64,000 nt of DNA from Vibrio sp. CK2-1 (GTDB lineage Bacteria; Pseudomonadota; Gammaproteobacteria; Enterobacterales; Vibrionaceae). Location of the stretch: the NCBI RefSeq assembly GCF_021726515.1, contig NZ_JAKKCJ010000003.1:186001-250000 (forward strand). The letters are read 5' to 3'. Of this stretch, positions 40,352-48,772 are shown in pieces. The translations under genes and the position numbers were made by a program. The stretch's first letter is position 1. Each line of letters opens with the position of its first letter. Under the pieces are notes generated by a model. The model did no database searches, was not told the origin of the DNA, and saw nothing but the letters and a program-made list of their open reading frames with translations.

Positions 40352-41206
40352 TTATTTAGAAAAATTCTCACACGCATACATGGTATTTTCAATTAGGCTT
40401 GCTACCGTCATTGGGCCAACGCCACCCGGAACAGGCGTAATGTGGCTGGCATTGTCTTTTGCAACATCGTATTCCACATCGCCAATCAGTTTGCCGTTTT
40501 CCATGCGGTTGATACCGACATCGATCACAATCGCGCCTTTCTTAATCCAAGCACCCGGAATAAAGTTTGGTTTACCTACCGCTACCACTAGTAGATCCGC
40601 TTGGCGTACATGGCCTTCAAGATCTTTGGTAAAGCGGTGACAGGTAGTGGTTGTACAGCCCGCTAGCAATAATTCTAGTGTCATTGGGCGGCCAACAATA
40701 TTTGAAGCGCCAACCACGACAGCATGTTTGCCGCGAGTATCAATGTTGTAACGCTCTAGTAGCGTGATAATACCTTTTGGCGTACATGAACGTAGTTTAG
40801 GAATACGTTGAGATAAACGGCCTACGTTGTATGGGTGGAAACCATCGACATCTTTTTCAGGGTGGATAGTTTCTAAAACTTTGGTGCTATCAATGCCAGC
40901 AGGCAGAGGTAGTTGAACTAGGATGCCATCAATTTCAGGATCATTGTTAAGCTGCTCAACCATATCAAGCAATTCAGCTTCTGTGGTGGTAGTCGGTAAA
41001 TCATAAGATTTAGAAACAAAGCCTACTTCTTCACAAGCGCGACGCTTACTTCCCACATAAACTTGAGAGGCTGGATCGCTGCCTACTAGTACAACAGCAA
41101 GGCCTGGCGCACGTAAACCCGCTTCAACACGAGCCTGAACACGAGCTTTTACTTCCGAACGAACGGTTTGAGATATTAACTTTCCATCAATAATTTGAGC
41201 AGTCAT
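40352..41206 (-). CDS. folD: Methylenetetrahydrofolate dehydrogenase / cyclohydrolase
   Basis: 284 aa from the ATG at 41206 ([19 protein letters not shown]); the in-frame extension to 41266 does not look coding. Signatures: [23 protein letters not shown] with the catalytic lysine, [21 protein letters not shown] and the Rossmann motif [12 protein letters not shown], ending with [14 protein letters not shown]. Bifunctional: converts 5,10-methylene-THF to 10-formyl-THF with NADP. It is monocistronic. Confidence 0.97.
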   Translation of the reverse strand: MTAQIIDGKLISQTVRSEVKARVQARVEAGLRAPGLAVVLVGSDPASQVYVGSKRRACEEVGFVSKSYDLPTTTTEAELLDMVEQLNNDPEIDGILVQLPLPAGIDSTKVLETIHPEKDVDGFHPYNVGRLSQRIPKLRSCTPKGIITLLERYNIDTRGKHAVVVGASNIVGRPMTLELLLAGCTTTTCHRFTKDLEGHVRQADLLVVAVGKPNFIPGAWIKKGAIVIDVGINRMENGKLIGDVEYDVAKDNASHITPVPGGVGPMTVASLIENTMYACENFSK

Positions 41207-41325
41207 GGTTTTCCTTACTATCCTCATTAGACTAGCAGCAGTAGACAACGCGGCGTATTGTCGCAAATAACGTGATCAATATCCATAACGCAAACGTTTG
41301 CATTTAAGTTTTATTTATTGATGTT

Positions 41326-42726
41326 TTATTGAGCAAATCCGTGAAGGCAAACATCCAACCCAGACGAGGCTCGATTAGTAATAGAAAGGTTAGCTTTGTG
41401 GTACTCACATATCTGTTCAACGATCGCCAAGCCAATACCACTGCCAATGGTATTTTGATCGAGACGAACATGCCTTTGAGTGAGTAGGGCAATTTTATCT
41501 TCAGGTACACCGAGCCCATTGTCGATGATATGTATGCTAACGGTGTTATCCGGTTCTTCTTCAATCTTGAGAATAATCACAGGCTGAAAAGTGGCGGTTT
41601 TCTCCGGCATATACTTACTAGCATTCTCAATGAGATTAACCAAAGCGCCTTCTAATAATGTCGAATTCACCTTTCTTAAAATAGGGGGTTCTGGCGCGAT
41701 AAATTCTATTTCTTGTTTCTTTGCATAAATACTCGGTGCGAGTTGGGCTGCGAGGTTTTGGCATAATTCCGTTAAATTTGTCATCGCATCTTGGCGTTGG
41801 CTATTTTGCTGGTGTTTAACTTGGTTGTAAGTCAGTAATTGCTTGATGGTTCTCGTCATATAGTTGATTCGGTTATCAATTTTTTCAATAACACAATTAC
41901 GCTTATTCTCTTGTGGGCCCGACAGATTGTCATTTGATAATGTCAGTAAGTGAGTTTTGATTTCAGAAAGTGGGGTACGTAGTTGATGAGCTAAGTCGGC
42001 ATTAAACGATCTCGATTCTTTGAGGACTTTATCTAACTGACAAATTAATCGATTTAATTCGGTCACCAATTCTTGAAGTTCGGTTGGCACATTTGTGGTT
42101 ATCTTACTCAACTGCGAGTCGGATTTTTTGGATAGCTCGGTTCTTAAATTGGTGAGAGGTGCTAATCCTTTTTTAATGGCCACAAAACAAAAAATGCCAG
42201 CGGTGGTACAAAGAAATAGCGCAACAATACCTAGAGTTAATCGTATATCGTTCATTAATGAATCTCTGCCTTGTTGAGATTCCGCGACAACGATGTTTAC
42301 ATTTCCCAAAGAGGTGTTTGTCTGTAATTGCACGGCTTTTAGTGAAGTGCCGGCATAAATAGCGTCGTAAAAGGTCGTCTTTTTCTCAGTTTTATTCTTG
42401 AATGGAGCAAGGGCTAGTCCGCGAAATCCTGCTAATTCCACTCCATTTTTTGTCACGATCCGATAAAACACCTTTTCTTGTCGAGCCGTGCTGAGTGTGT
42501 CGATAGAAAAATAGTCCATATCCAAACTAATTTTGCCACCTCTAGTGGATAGTCGATTGGCAATATTATGAGCAGTGGCAATTAAGGTATTGTCGTATAA
42601 GGTTTGATTCTTTTGTCCGATAAGGTTTGAGCTGACAAAGAAAGTGATTAGGGTAAGCCCAAGTAAAGGCAGAAAAGTCAGCAAATAAAGACGATAAAAT
42701 AAAGATGAACGGATAGCTTCAATCAC
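41326..42726 (-). CDS. tctE: Sensor histidine kinase, TctE-like
   Basis: 466 aa. Two membrane helices (about 12-32 and 162-186) flank a periplasmic domain of about 130 residues; then a HAMP-like linker, an H-box FNADLAHQLRTPLSEIK with His247, an N-box (LVNLIENASKYM), and G-boxes DNGLGVPEDK and GSGIGLAIVEQ. It overlaps the tctD stop by 8 bases, so the two genes are coupled. The divergent tctCBA transporter suggests it senses tricarboxylates such as citrate. The ligand is inferred from context only. Confidence 0.88.
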   Translation of the reverse strand: MIEAIRSSLFYRLYLLTFLPLLGLTLITFFVSSNLIGQKNQTLYDNTLIATAHNIANRLSTRGGKISLDMDYFSIDTLSTARQEKVFYRIVTKNGVELAGFRGLALAPFKNKTEKKTTFYDAIYAGTSLKAVQLQTNTSLGNVNIVVAESQQGRDSLMNDIRLTLGIVALFLCTTAGIFCFVAIKKGLAPLTNLRTELSKKSDSQLSKITTNVPTELQELVTELNRLICQLDKVLKESRSFNADLAHQLRTPLSEIKTHLLTLSNDNLSGPQENKRNCVIEKIDNRINYMTRTIKQLLTYNQVKHQQNSQRQDAMTNLTELCQNLAAQLAPSIYAKKQEIEFIAPEPPILRKVNSTLLEGALVNLIENASKYMPEKTATFQPVIILKIEEEPDNTVSIHIIDNGLGVPEDKIALLTQRHVRLDQNTIGSGIGLAIVEQICEYHKANLSITNRASSGLDVCLHGFAQ

Positions 42727-43384
42727 TGCTTGGCTCCAATAAATAACCTAAACCTCTAATGGTAATTAAAGATAAGTTTGGAAAGCGCTTACGTAGTCGG
42801 CTGATGTAAGTTTCAACAGCAGTTAAGCTGAGCTCATCATCAAACGCTGAAATATGATTAACAATTTGCGCTTTACTCACCACTTTGCCTTGGTTACGAA
42901 TTAAATAAGTCAGCAGTGATAATTCACGTCGATGAATCGGTATCCACTCTTTATTGCACAGCACTTTTTGTGAGTCTAAATCGACGTCAATATCGCCATA
43001 GCTCAAAACATTACTGGTTTGCATGGTCATTCGGCGAACCAAAGCATGAGCGCGCGCAATCAACTCTTCCATCTCAAATGGTTTACATAGGTAGTCATCG
43101 GCGCCGCTATTTAACCCTTCGATTTTTTGTTCAAGCTCATCACGAGCCGAAATAATCAACACGGGTGACAGGTTTTGTTTTTGTCGGAGGCTTTGTAGTA
43201 ACTGCATGCCACTTTTATTCGGTAAACCCAAATCAAGACAGATAAGATCGTAATTTTGATAGTCGAGTAGTTGGTGTGCTTCTAATCCATCGTGGCACAC
43301 ATCGACACAGAATCCTGCATTAGAAAGATGCTCCTGCATAGACTTCGCCAGTGTTTGATTATCTTCTATAACGATAATACGCAT
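42719..43384 (-). CDS. tctD: Response regulator, OmpR/TctD-like
   Basis: 221 aa from the ATG at 43384, with AGAGG upstream; an in-frame TTG two codons earlier overlaps that site. Receiver domain with the acidic pocket VIEDNQ, phospho-acceptor Asp51 (ICLDLGLPNKSGM) and Lys near 100 (CKPFEMEEL), followed by a winged-helix DNA-binding domain (about 125-220) ending RGLGYLLEPSSD. It probably activates tctCBA, which diverges from it across 137 bp. Confidence 0.9.
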   Translation of the reverse strand: MRIIVIEDNQTLAKSMQEHLSNAGFCVDVCHDGLEAHQLLDYQNYDLICLDLGLPNKSGMQLLQSLRQKQNLSPVLIISARDELEQKIEGLNSGADDYLCKPFEMEELIARAHALVRRMTMQTSNVLSYGDIDVDLDSQKVLCNKEWIPIHRRELSLLTYLIRNQGKVVSKAQIVNHISAFDDELSLTAVETYISRLRKRFPNLSLITIRGLGYLLEPSSD

Positions 43385-43430
43385 GATCAACCTCTAAAAA
43401 GTAAACAAAATGTTGCGAGTTTGTGTTCCG

Positions 43431-43447
43431 TGACAGTTTGATGACAG
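43431..43447 (+). promoter_or_regulatory. Candidate TctD binding site (direct repeat)
   Basis: TGACAG at 43431 and TGACAG at 43442 are repeated with an 11-bp period, the usual layout for OmpR-family regulators, in the tctD-tctC divergent region. No target sequence is known to me, so this is by pattern only. Confidence 0.4.
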
Positions 43448-43521
43448 CTTGCCTAGGTATGTTTAATTCACAAGCGAATGTAACAATAAAAATATCCCTA
43501 AAAAAGGACGTGAGGTGGAGA

Positions 43522-44514
43522 ATGTTAAATACAACGATAAATAAAAAATTTGCATCATTAGCAGTACTAGCTTCGGTGATTTGTGCACCGTTTTCTGTTA
43601 GTGCTGAAGACTATCCTAAAAAACCAGTTAATGTAGTGGTAGGTTTTGGGGTAGGTGGTAGTGCGGATCGCATGACTCGTAATATGTCGGCTTACATTGG
43701 AGAAGAGCTCGGCCAACCAATTAAAGTGATCAACAAAAAAGGGGCAGGTACTCAGATCGCAGCAAACTATGTACTTAACCGCCCTGATGATGGCTACACC
43801 GTTTTTGCATCGACGTTTGCCCCGTATCTTTCTAATACCATTTTAAAGGGCAATGCTAGCTATGCGGTTGAAGATTTTAGCTACATCAACTTTCAATGGT
43901 TCGATTTTGATCTGATTGCCGTTAACAAAGACAGCAAATACCAAAGCTTAGCGGAGCTATTAACCGCGATAAAAGAAAACCCGAAACAAGTGAGCGCGTC
44001 GGTTGTACAAGGCTCAGCAGGGCACTTAATGCTGAAGTTGCTACTTGAAAAAAACAACACCCCACAAGAAAACTTAAACTTGGTGACTTATAACAGCGGC
44101 GGTCAATCACGCAGTGCGGTAGCCGGTGGCCAAGTAGATTTCATTTCGATTAGTGCTCAAGGTAGTGAAGGAATTCGAGAGTACATTCGCCCTCTAGCAG
44201 TGGTTCGTGGTGAGCGTAGTGATAACTGGGATGCACCAACCATCAATGAAGCATTAAAACCATTAGATGTTGAAGTGCCTGTCCTTGCCGGTTCTATGCG
44301 TGGTTTTGCGGTAACAACCGAGTTTAAAAATAAATACCCTGAGCGTTTTAATAAGCTATCGCTAGCGATTCAACATGCGTTGGCGCGTAAAGATGTACAA
44401 GAAAACTTGAAAAGTAATGATATTGGCGGCGTTTGGGTTGGACCTGAAAAGTCTGATGAAATGATGAAAGAGAACTTTGATACGTTCAACCAATACAAGC
44501 ACTTGCTTGACTAA
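43522..44514 (+). CDS. tctC: Tripartite tricarboxylate transporter substrate-binding protein
   Basis: 330 aa from the ATG at 43522, with GAGGTGGAG before it; an upstream in-frame start at 43423 lies in the promoter region. Signal peptide about 1-30 (cleavage SVSA-ED). Bug/TctC family: DYPKKPVNVVVGFGVGGSADR at the N-terminus, then KKGAGTQIAANYVLNRPDDGYT. It captures a carboxylate in the periplasm for TctAB. First gene of tctCBA. Confidence 0.93.
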   Translation: MLNTTINKKFASLAVLASVICAPFSVSAEDYPKKPVNVVVGFGVGGSADRMTRNMSAYIGEELGQPIKVINKKGAGTQIAANYVLNRPDDGYTVFASTFAPYLSNTILKGNASYAVEDFSYINFQWFDFDLIAVNKDSKYQSLAELLTAIKENPKQVSASVVQGSAGHLMLKLLLEKNNTPQENLNLVTYNSGGQSRSAVAGGQVDFISISAQGSEGIREYIRPLAVVRGERSDNWDAPTINEALKPLDVEVPVLAGSMRGFAVTTEFKNKYPERFNKLSLAIQHALARKDVQENLKSNDIGGVWVGPEKSDEMMKENFDTFNQYKHLLD

Positions 44515-44587
44515 CTGAAGTATGGGGAGGACTCGTCGGTCTTCCCATTGTTTGCATTATTTTAAAATTCTTAATGGTAGGCGCTTT

Positions 44588-45040
44588 ATGAGGCTATTCA
44601 CTCCCAAAATAACCGATGCACTGGTCGTTATCGGTCTTGCCGGTTTTGTCATTTTATATTCCTTATCTGCTTGGCAAGCATCCAGCACACCTGAAAACAT
44701 GATCTTAATTCTTCCTGTCAGTGTGATTGCGTTAATTCTTTGTGCAATTGAACTCATTCAGCAGGTATTAGGAAAAGCTCAATCAGTTGAAAAAGGCCAA
44801 CCAGTGAAAGAAGTGGCACCTATTATGGGGCTATTTACGGCTTACGTATTATCACTTGAATGGATTGGCTTTGATGTTGCAACCGTCTTATTTGTTGCTA
44901 GTTTTTTATTGGTTCAAGGTGAGCGCCGTTGGGTATGGATTGTTGGGTACAGCATTTGTTTCGGATTAGTTATGTCGGTGTTTTTTGCCCAAATGCTGCC
45001 GTACCCAATGCCAATGAGCTTGTTACCAACGGATTATTAA
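44588..45040 (+). CDS. tctB: Tripartite tricarboxylate transporter small membrane subunit
   Basis: 150 aa from the ATG at 44588 (a GTAGG element precedes it; the in-frame ATG at 44522 gives 22 extra polar residues). Four predicted membrane helices, DUF1468/TctB layout: LVVIGLAGFVILYSLSAWQ, LILPVSVIALILCAIELI, GLFTAYVLSLEWIGFDVAT and a final hydrophobic helix. It works with TctA as the membrane part of the importer. Confidence 0.87.
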   Translation: MRLFTPKITDALVVIGLAGFVILYSLSAWQASSTPENMILILPVSVIALILCAIELIQQVLGKAQSVEKGQPVKEVAPIMGLFTAYVLSLEWIGFDVATVLFVASFLLVQGERRWVWIVGYSICFGLVMSVFFAQMLPYPMPMSLLPTDY

Positions 45041-45050
45041 GGATTTAATC

Positions 45051-46571
45051 ATGTTAGATTTTGATGCGATTTTTGCTGGAACAAACTTGGTGTTTTCCTC
45101 TTTTGGTCCATGGCTAGTGGTGATTCCTGGGATCATTATTGGTTTGATTTTCGGCGCTATTCCAGGCTTGCAGATCTCGATGGCAATGGCGATATTTTTG
45201 CCTGCTACTCTGTATATGGATTTCTTAGAGGCGATGCTTTTCTTAACGGCCATTTTCACCGGGGGCTCGTTCGGTAGTGGTATTCCCGCTATTTTGATGA
45301 ATATTCCGGGAACCTCGTCGGCGATCGCGACCGCTTTTGATGGCTATCCAATGGCGAAAAAAGGTGAGCATAACAAAGCACTTGGTGTGGCATTAGGTTC
45401 TTCGTGTTTTGGGGTTTTATTTGGCTACATCATTTTATTCCTATTGATCCAACCGATATCCGGCTTTGTTTTACAACTTGGGCCGTCGGAAATGTTTATG
45501 GTGATCTTATGGGGTATGACATTGATTGCCAGTCTGCGTGGTGATGCAATGGCGAAAGGTTTGTTATCCGGCTTTATCGGACTTTTGATTGGCACGATTG
45601 GTTTCTCTGAGGCAGGCGTATTGCGTGGCACCATGGGTAATGAATATTTGCTCGATGGCGTACCTGTGATCCCAGCGATGATGGGCATGTTCGCCGCGTC
45701 TGAATTATTTAAACTAGTGAAGACCAACTATTTAGTTGAAAACCAAAGTGCCCGTAAAGTGAGCGTAAAAGAGATTTTATCTGGCTTTAAGAGTGCCTTT
45801 GCGCATCCGTGGATCATGCTACGTGGCAGTATCATTGGGGTGTTTGTTGGCGCGGTTCCGGGAGTAGGCTCTTCGGTTTCAAACCTTCTGTCTTATATCG
45901 AAACCAAACGTCGTGACAAAGATCCTGAGTCATTCGGTAAAGGTAACCCGAAAGGCGTGATTGCAGCGGAATCTGCTAACTCGACATCGGAAGCCGGTTC
46001 AATGGCGACTCTATTAGCTTTAGGTATTCCCGGTGGTGGGGCAACCGCTGTCATGCTAGCGGCATTTGCCATGCATAATATTACCGGTGGCCCACAGTTT
46101 ATCCGTGAAGAAACCGACGTGGTGTATGCCATCATTATGGCTAACTTCGGACAAGTATTGATTCTATTAGTGCTTGGTCTGCTGTTTATTCCATTGCTTG
46201 CCAATGTGGTGAAAGTGCCAATGAACTACCTAATTCCTTCTGTACTTTCCATGGCGGTATTTGGCTCATTTGGGTTAACCGGTAACATCGCTGGCCCTGT
46301 AACCGTTCTGGTGTTTGCTTTGCTTGGTTGGGTGTTTAGCCGATTAAATTACTCAGTGCCGGCAGCCGTAATCGGGATCTTACTTGGCGGCATGGCAGAG
46401 TCTTCGCTATTACACAGTTATCAAATCAGTGGTGGACAATTAAGTTATGTATTTGATCGCCCAATTACCTTGGTGATTTTAGGATTGTTATTGATTTCAC
46501 TGTTTGGTGGCAAGGTAACATCGATGCTGACCAAGAAAGCATCCGTAGCAACGGAAGATAAGCTGGCATAA
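45051..46571 (+). CDS. tctA: Tripartite tricarboxylate transporter large membrane subunit
   Basis: 506 aa, about twelve membrane helices. TctA family hallmarks: VIPGIIIGLIFGAIPGLQIS, GGSFGSGIPAILMNIPGTSS, and the second repeat VGAVPGVGSSVSNLLSY with TLLALGIPGGGATAVML. It moves the carboxylate across the inner membrane using an ion gradient. Last gene of tctCBA, 10 bases after tctB. Confidence 0.96.
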   Translation: MLDFDAIFAGTNLVFSSFGPWLVVIPGIIIGLIFGAIPGLQISMAMAIFLPATLYMDFLEAMLFLTAIFTGGSFGSGIPAILMNIPGTSSAIATAFDGYPMAKKGEHNKALGVALGSSCFGVLFGYIILFLLIQPISGFVLQLGPSEMFMVILWGMTLIASLRGDAMAKGLLSGFIGLLIGTIGFSEAGVLRGTMGNEYLLDGVPVIPAMMGMFAASELFKLVKTNYLVENQSARKVSVKEILSGFKSAFAHPWIMLRGSIIGVFVGAVPGVGSSVSNLLSYIETKRRDKDPESFGKGNPKGVIAAESANSTSEAGSMATLLALGIPGGGATAVMLAAFAMHNITGGPQFIREETDVVYAIIMANFGQVLILLVLGLLFIPLLANVVKVPMNYLIPSVLSMAVFGSFGLTGNIAGPVTVLVFALLGWVFSRLNYSVPAAVIGILLGGMAESSLLHSYQISGGQLSYVFDRPITLVILGLLLISLFGGKVTSMLTKKASVATEDKLA

Positions 46572-46644
46572 TGAGTTCAAGCGATGGGGTTTATGTTGAT
46601 TGATCTTTTTTTCAGCACTTACACCATGATATGAAATAAAGGCG

Positions 46645-46672
46645 TTGATCTTATGGGGGCATCTCGTATAAT
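46645..46672 (+). promoter_or_regulatory. Promoter of tRNA-Arg
   Basis: -35 TTGATC (46645-46650), 16-bp spacer, -10 TATAAT (46667-46672). Transcription should begin about 6 bases before the mature tRNA. Confidence 0.75.
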
Positions 46673-46684
46673 CCTCCACTCAAA

Positions 46685-46761
<77 letters not shown>

Positions 46762-46770
46762 TATACAAAG

Positions 46771-46807
46771 AAACCCCAGATAACTTAATCAGTTGTCTGG
46801 GGTTTTT
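46771..46807. terminator. Terminator after tRNA-Arg (copy 1)
   Basis: A 15-bp stem AAACCCCAGATAACT (46771-46785)/AGTTGTCTGGGGTTT (46791-46805) with one G-T pair, then Ts. It also ends the converging hemerythrin gene. A diverged second copy lies at 49273-49325. Confidence 0.92.
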
Positions 46808-46835
46808 TGCATTCTATCTATAATCTTTTTGCAGC

Positions 46836-47378
46836 TTAATCAGCCAGCTCTATCGCAGCCGGAAAGAGAATCGTATCTTCTACATGTATGTGATTGATTA
46901 AATCTTGGCAAAATTCTTCGCAGACTTTATAGCAACGTTGCCAAGTTTGGCAGGCTTCTTCTGGAGCTTGGAAGTTTTGAGTCACTTGTTGTAATGCCAC
47001 TACAATTTGATCAGCTTCATTATGCTCATGGGTCATAACGCGGATAGGGTTACCAATGTGACCAAAGCAGGTTTGCTGCGGTGTTTGTGTGGCAAGACCT
47101 CTAATCGCTGGGAATAAAATTTGCTCTTCTTTGTATAAATGTGGAGTGAGTTCATTCACTAAAGCATGAATCAAAGGTGTCAGCTTCTGAATAGTCTCAG
47201 ATTCTTCGCCATGTACTCGTAACAGTTTATCTGCCATTTCAATTAATTGTGGCCCTGTTTCTCGAATATATTGATGGTGAGTAGATTCAATCAAATCAGC
47301 AAGTTGATCTGCTGGCATCGATTCTAGTTGGCTTAATTGATCTTGAGTTAGGTTTGTTTTTCCACATTGTAAGCTCAT
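46836..47378 (-). CDS. Hemerythrin-domain protein, YtfE/Ric-like iron-sulfur repair type
   Basis: 180 aa from the ATG at 47378 with GGAG upstream. The whole protein is a four-helix hemerythrin-like bundle with di-iron ligands visible as HHQYIRE, HLYKEEQILFP, MTHEHNEAD and HIHVEDTILFP. It resembles the C-terminal domain of E. coli YtfE (RIC) but lacks the N-terminal CCGG-type ScdA domain. Such proteins repair iron centres damaged by nitric oxide. NsrR and FNR boxes upstream support that role. It is convergent with tRNA-Arg. Confidence 0.87.
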   Translation of the reverse strand: MSLQCGKTNLTQDQLSQLESMPADQLADLIESTHHQYIRETGPQLIEMADKLLRVHGEESETIQKLTPLIHALVNELTPHLYKEEQILFPAIRGLATQTPQQTCFGHIGNPIRVMTHEHNEADQIVVALQQVTQNFQAPEEACQTWQRCYKVCEEFCQDLINHIHVEDTILFPAAIELAD

Positions 47379-47443
47379 AATATGCTCCATTAATCAGTGC
47401 AGTGTTCATCATAACTCTTAAATGAAACATGGCCATCGGCTTT

Positions 47444-47466
47444 AAGTGGTATTTTAAATGCAACTT
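47444..47466. promoter_or_regulatory. NsrR operator
   Basis: A 23-bp palindrome whose halves AAGTGGTATTT and AAATGCAACTT are close to the known NsrR pattern (AAGATGYATTT / AAATRCATCTT), with about three differences. It overlaps a possible minus-strand -10 (TAAAAT), so NsrR would repress the hemerythrin gene until nitric oxide is present. Confidence 0.75.
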
Positions 47467-47475
47467 AAAGTTGCT

Positions 47476-47489
47476 TTGATTTAAATCAA
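47476..47489. promoter_or_regulatory. FNR binding site
   Basis: TTGAT-TTAA-ATCAA is an exact match to the FNR consensus TTGATnnnnATCAA. It sits about 40 bases upstream of the expected start of the hemerythrin transcript, the position used for FNR activation at low oxygen. Confidence 0.8.
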
Positions 47490-47579
47490 AATAAATGGTA
47501 ACCACTATTGTCCTCGTTGCGATTGTGCTTGGTATGTTAGTTATGGTGAGCTATACGGATTTTTCCATATATTAAATTG

Positions 47580-48232
47580 TTATGTGATCTGGAGGATTAG
47601 TGAATAGAATCGAGCAAATAATCCGTGCAACTGACGTGAAAATTCGCAGAGATATAGATCTAGAGACTACTTGGTCATATAGTGATTATGAGCATATGGT
47701 TGAGGAGGCGCTGTCTTATCATTGTCCTAAATATAACATTAGTGACCTTTTAAAACTCCAACTGTCTCAGTTATATCACCAAGGGTACGTTGTTATTGAA
47801 AATATTGCAGTCGCTGTTCCTGTCACTTCGGTGTTGTCTGTTCTGGAACGCATTGGTGATATTGGTAACGGTCGGGGTAAACTGAGAAATATATCAAACA
47901 AATTAGGCTTTAAGGTATTGCATACTCATTTTGGACAGTCTTCGTTTATTGTTGAAAATTGGACGAATCACGCTAAGCGCACCAAGTTACAAGATCAAAG
48001 CTTGGATATCGAAACAATGTACCAATCGTTAATGGAGTCAGTTTCGAGTGATTACAAAACCGGTGAGTGGATTGTCTACAGCAAGCATAATGGTTCGATT
48101 ACACTTTGGTGTTTGTGGTTGCATAAAGCTGGTGATGAGGCTTTGGTGCGTGAACTTAAAGCACGCACATAACAACGTTTAAGGTAGTATGCGGTAACTT
48201 CGGTATTGTGTTGCTCATACCTTAACAGGTCG
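47580..48232 (+). mobile_element. Solitary integron-type gene cassette
   Basis: The cassette begins after the G of GTTATGT (47579-47585), encodes one ORF starting 20 bases in, and ends in an attC site whose R'' box ACATAAC (48167-48173) is the exact reverse complement of the cassette's own first bases. The next junction is G-TTGACT (48232-48238). Both edges therefore have the G^TT recombination form. No integrase gene and no second attC are visible nearby, so it looks like a cassette inserted at a secondary site, or the remnant of an array. Confidence 0.7.
47600..48172 (+). CDS. Cassette-borne protein of unknown function
   Basis: 190 aa starting at GTG with TGGAGGATTA upstream. I do not recognise a domain. 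It is mostly alpha/beta and soluble, with no signal peptide or membrane helix; notable stretches are LLKLQLSQLYHQGYVVIENI, VLERIGDIGNGRGKLRNISN and WIVYSKHNGSITLWCLWLHK. The stop codon TAA (48170-48172) lies inside the attC R'' box and the start is 20 bases from the cassette edge, the compact layout of integron cassettes. It may be expressed from outside, since I see no promoter inside the cassette. Confidence 0.75.
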   Translation: MNRIEQIIRATDVKIRRDIDLETTWSYSDYEHMVEEALSYHCPKYNISDLLKLQLSQLYHQGYVVIENIAVAVPVTSVLSVLERIGDIGNGRGKLRNISNKLGFKVLHTHFGQSSFIVENWTNHAKRTKLQDQSLDIETMYQSLMESVSSDYKTGEWIVYSKHNGSITLWCLWLHKAGDEALVRELKART

Positions 48233-48238
48233 TTGACT
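48167..48238 (+). other. attC recombination site of the integron cassette
   Basis: 72 bases: R'' ACATAAC (48167-48173), spacer AACGT, L'' TTAAGGTA (48179-48186), central region, L' TACCTTAA (48218-48225), spacer CAGGTC, and R' GTTGACT (48232-48238). L''/L' pair over 8 bases; an alternative TTAAGG+TATG/CATACCTTAA pairing leaves three extrahelical bases, as is usual for attC. R''/R' of the closed cassette would pair over 7 bases. Confidence 0.7.
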
Positions 48239-48250
48239 ACAAGGAGATAT

Positions 48251-48721
48251 ATGGCACTCTATTTTATCATTGAAAATGAAGACTTGATGAATCAAAGAAT
48301 TAAGATCGGCATTAGTAAAGATCCAGCACAGCGCCTTAAAAATCTTCAAACGGGAAACTCCCGAAGACTAGCTCTAATGGGTTGGATCAACAGCAATAAT
48401 GATCGGAAGCTAGAAAAAGAATTTCACCAGAAATATAGCGATATTAACGTTATTGGTGAGTGGTTCGAAATAAATCATGAGATAGTTTTAGAACTACTTA
48501 AAGAACACAGTTACTGTAGCTACATAGCCAAACAAACTAATGCTGGTGGACTGATAGGTCATGATAGGGATGGTATTCCAGAGTATATGGATACTTGGGA
48601 ATGGGCATCACTAGATATTTCAGAATTTTGCCCTGAATGTGGTAGTGGTCTAGGGCTTAGTTACAATGAAAATTACGGTGGTGAACGGTGTCTACAATGT
48701 GGGTTCACGGTGCCGTCGTAA
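48251..48721 (+). CDS. GIY-YIG (Mug113/T5orf172-like) protein with a C-terminal zinc ribbon
   Basis: 156 aa from the ATG at 48251 with AAGGAGATAT upstream; the frame extends upstream but lacks a credible start. The N-terminal domain (about 1-85) has YFIIENEDLMNQRIKIGIS, DPAQRLKNLQTGNSR and a glutamate in EKEFHQKYSDINVIGEWF, the pattern of the GIY-YIG-like T5orf172/Mug113 group. The C-terminus has two CxxC pairs (CPECGSG ... CLQCGF), a zinc-ribbon layout. It may be a nuclease or DNA-binding protein. It begins 13 bases after the integron cassette junction, so the cassette separates it from its original upstream sequence. Confidence 0.7.
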   Translation: MALYFIIENEDLMNQRIKIGISKDPAQRLKNLQTGNSRRLALMGWINSNNDRKLEKEFHQKYSDINVIGEWFEINHEIVLELLKEHSYCSYIAKQTNAGGLIGHDRDGIPEYMDTWEWASLDISEFCPECGSGLGLSYNENYGGERCLQCGFTVPS

Positions 48722-48772
48722 CCCTATAAACAACATCGCCTTATAAGCAAATCCAGCCTAAGAGGGTGAAAA

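Noticed and set aside
48719..48772. A second attC site after the GIY-YIG gene
   Set aside because: No R''/R' complementarity to the GTTGACT junction and no paired L boxes could be found.
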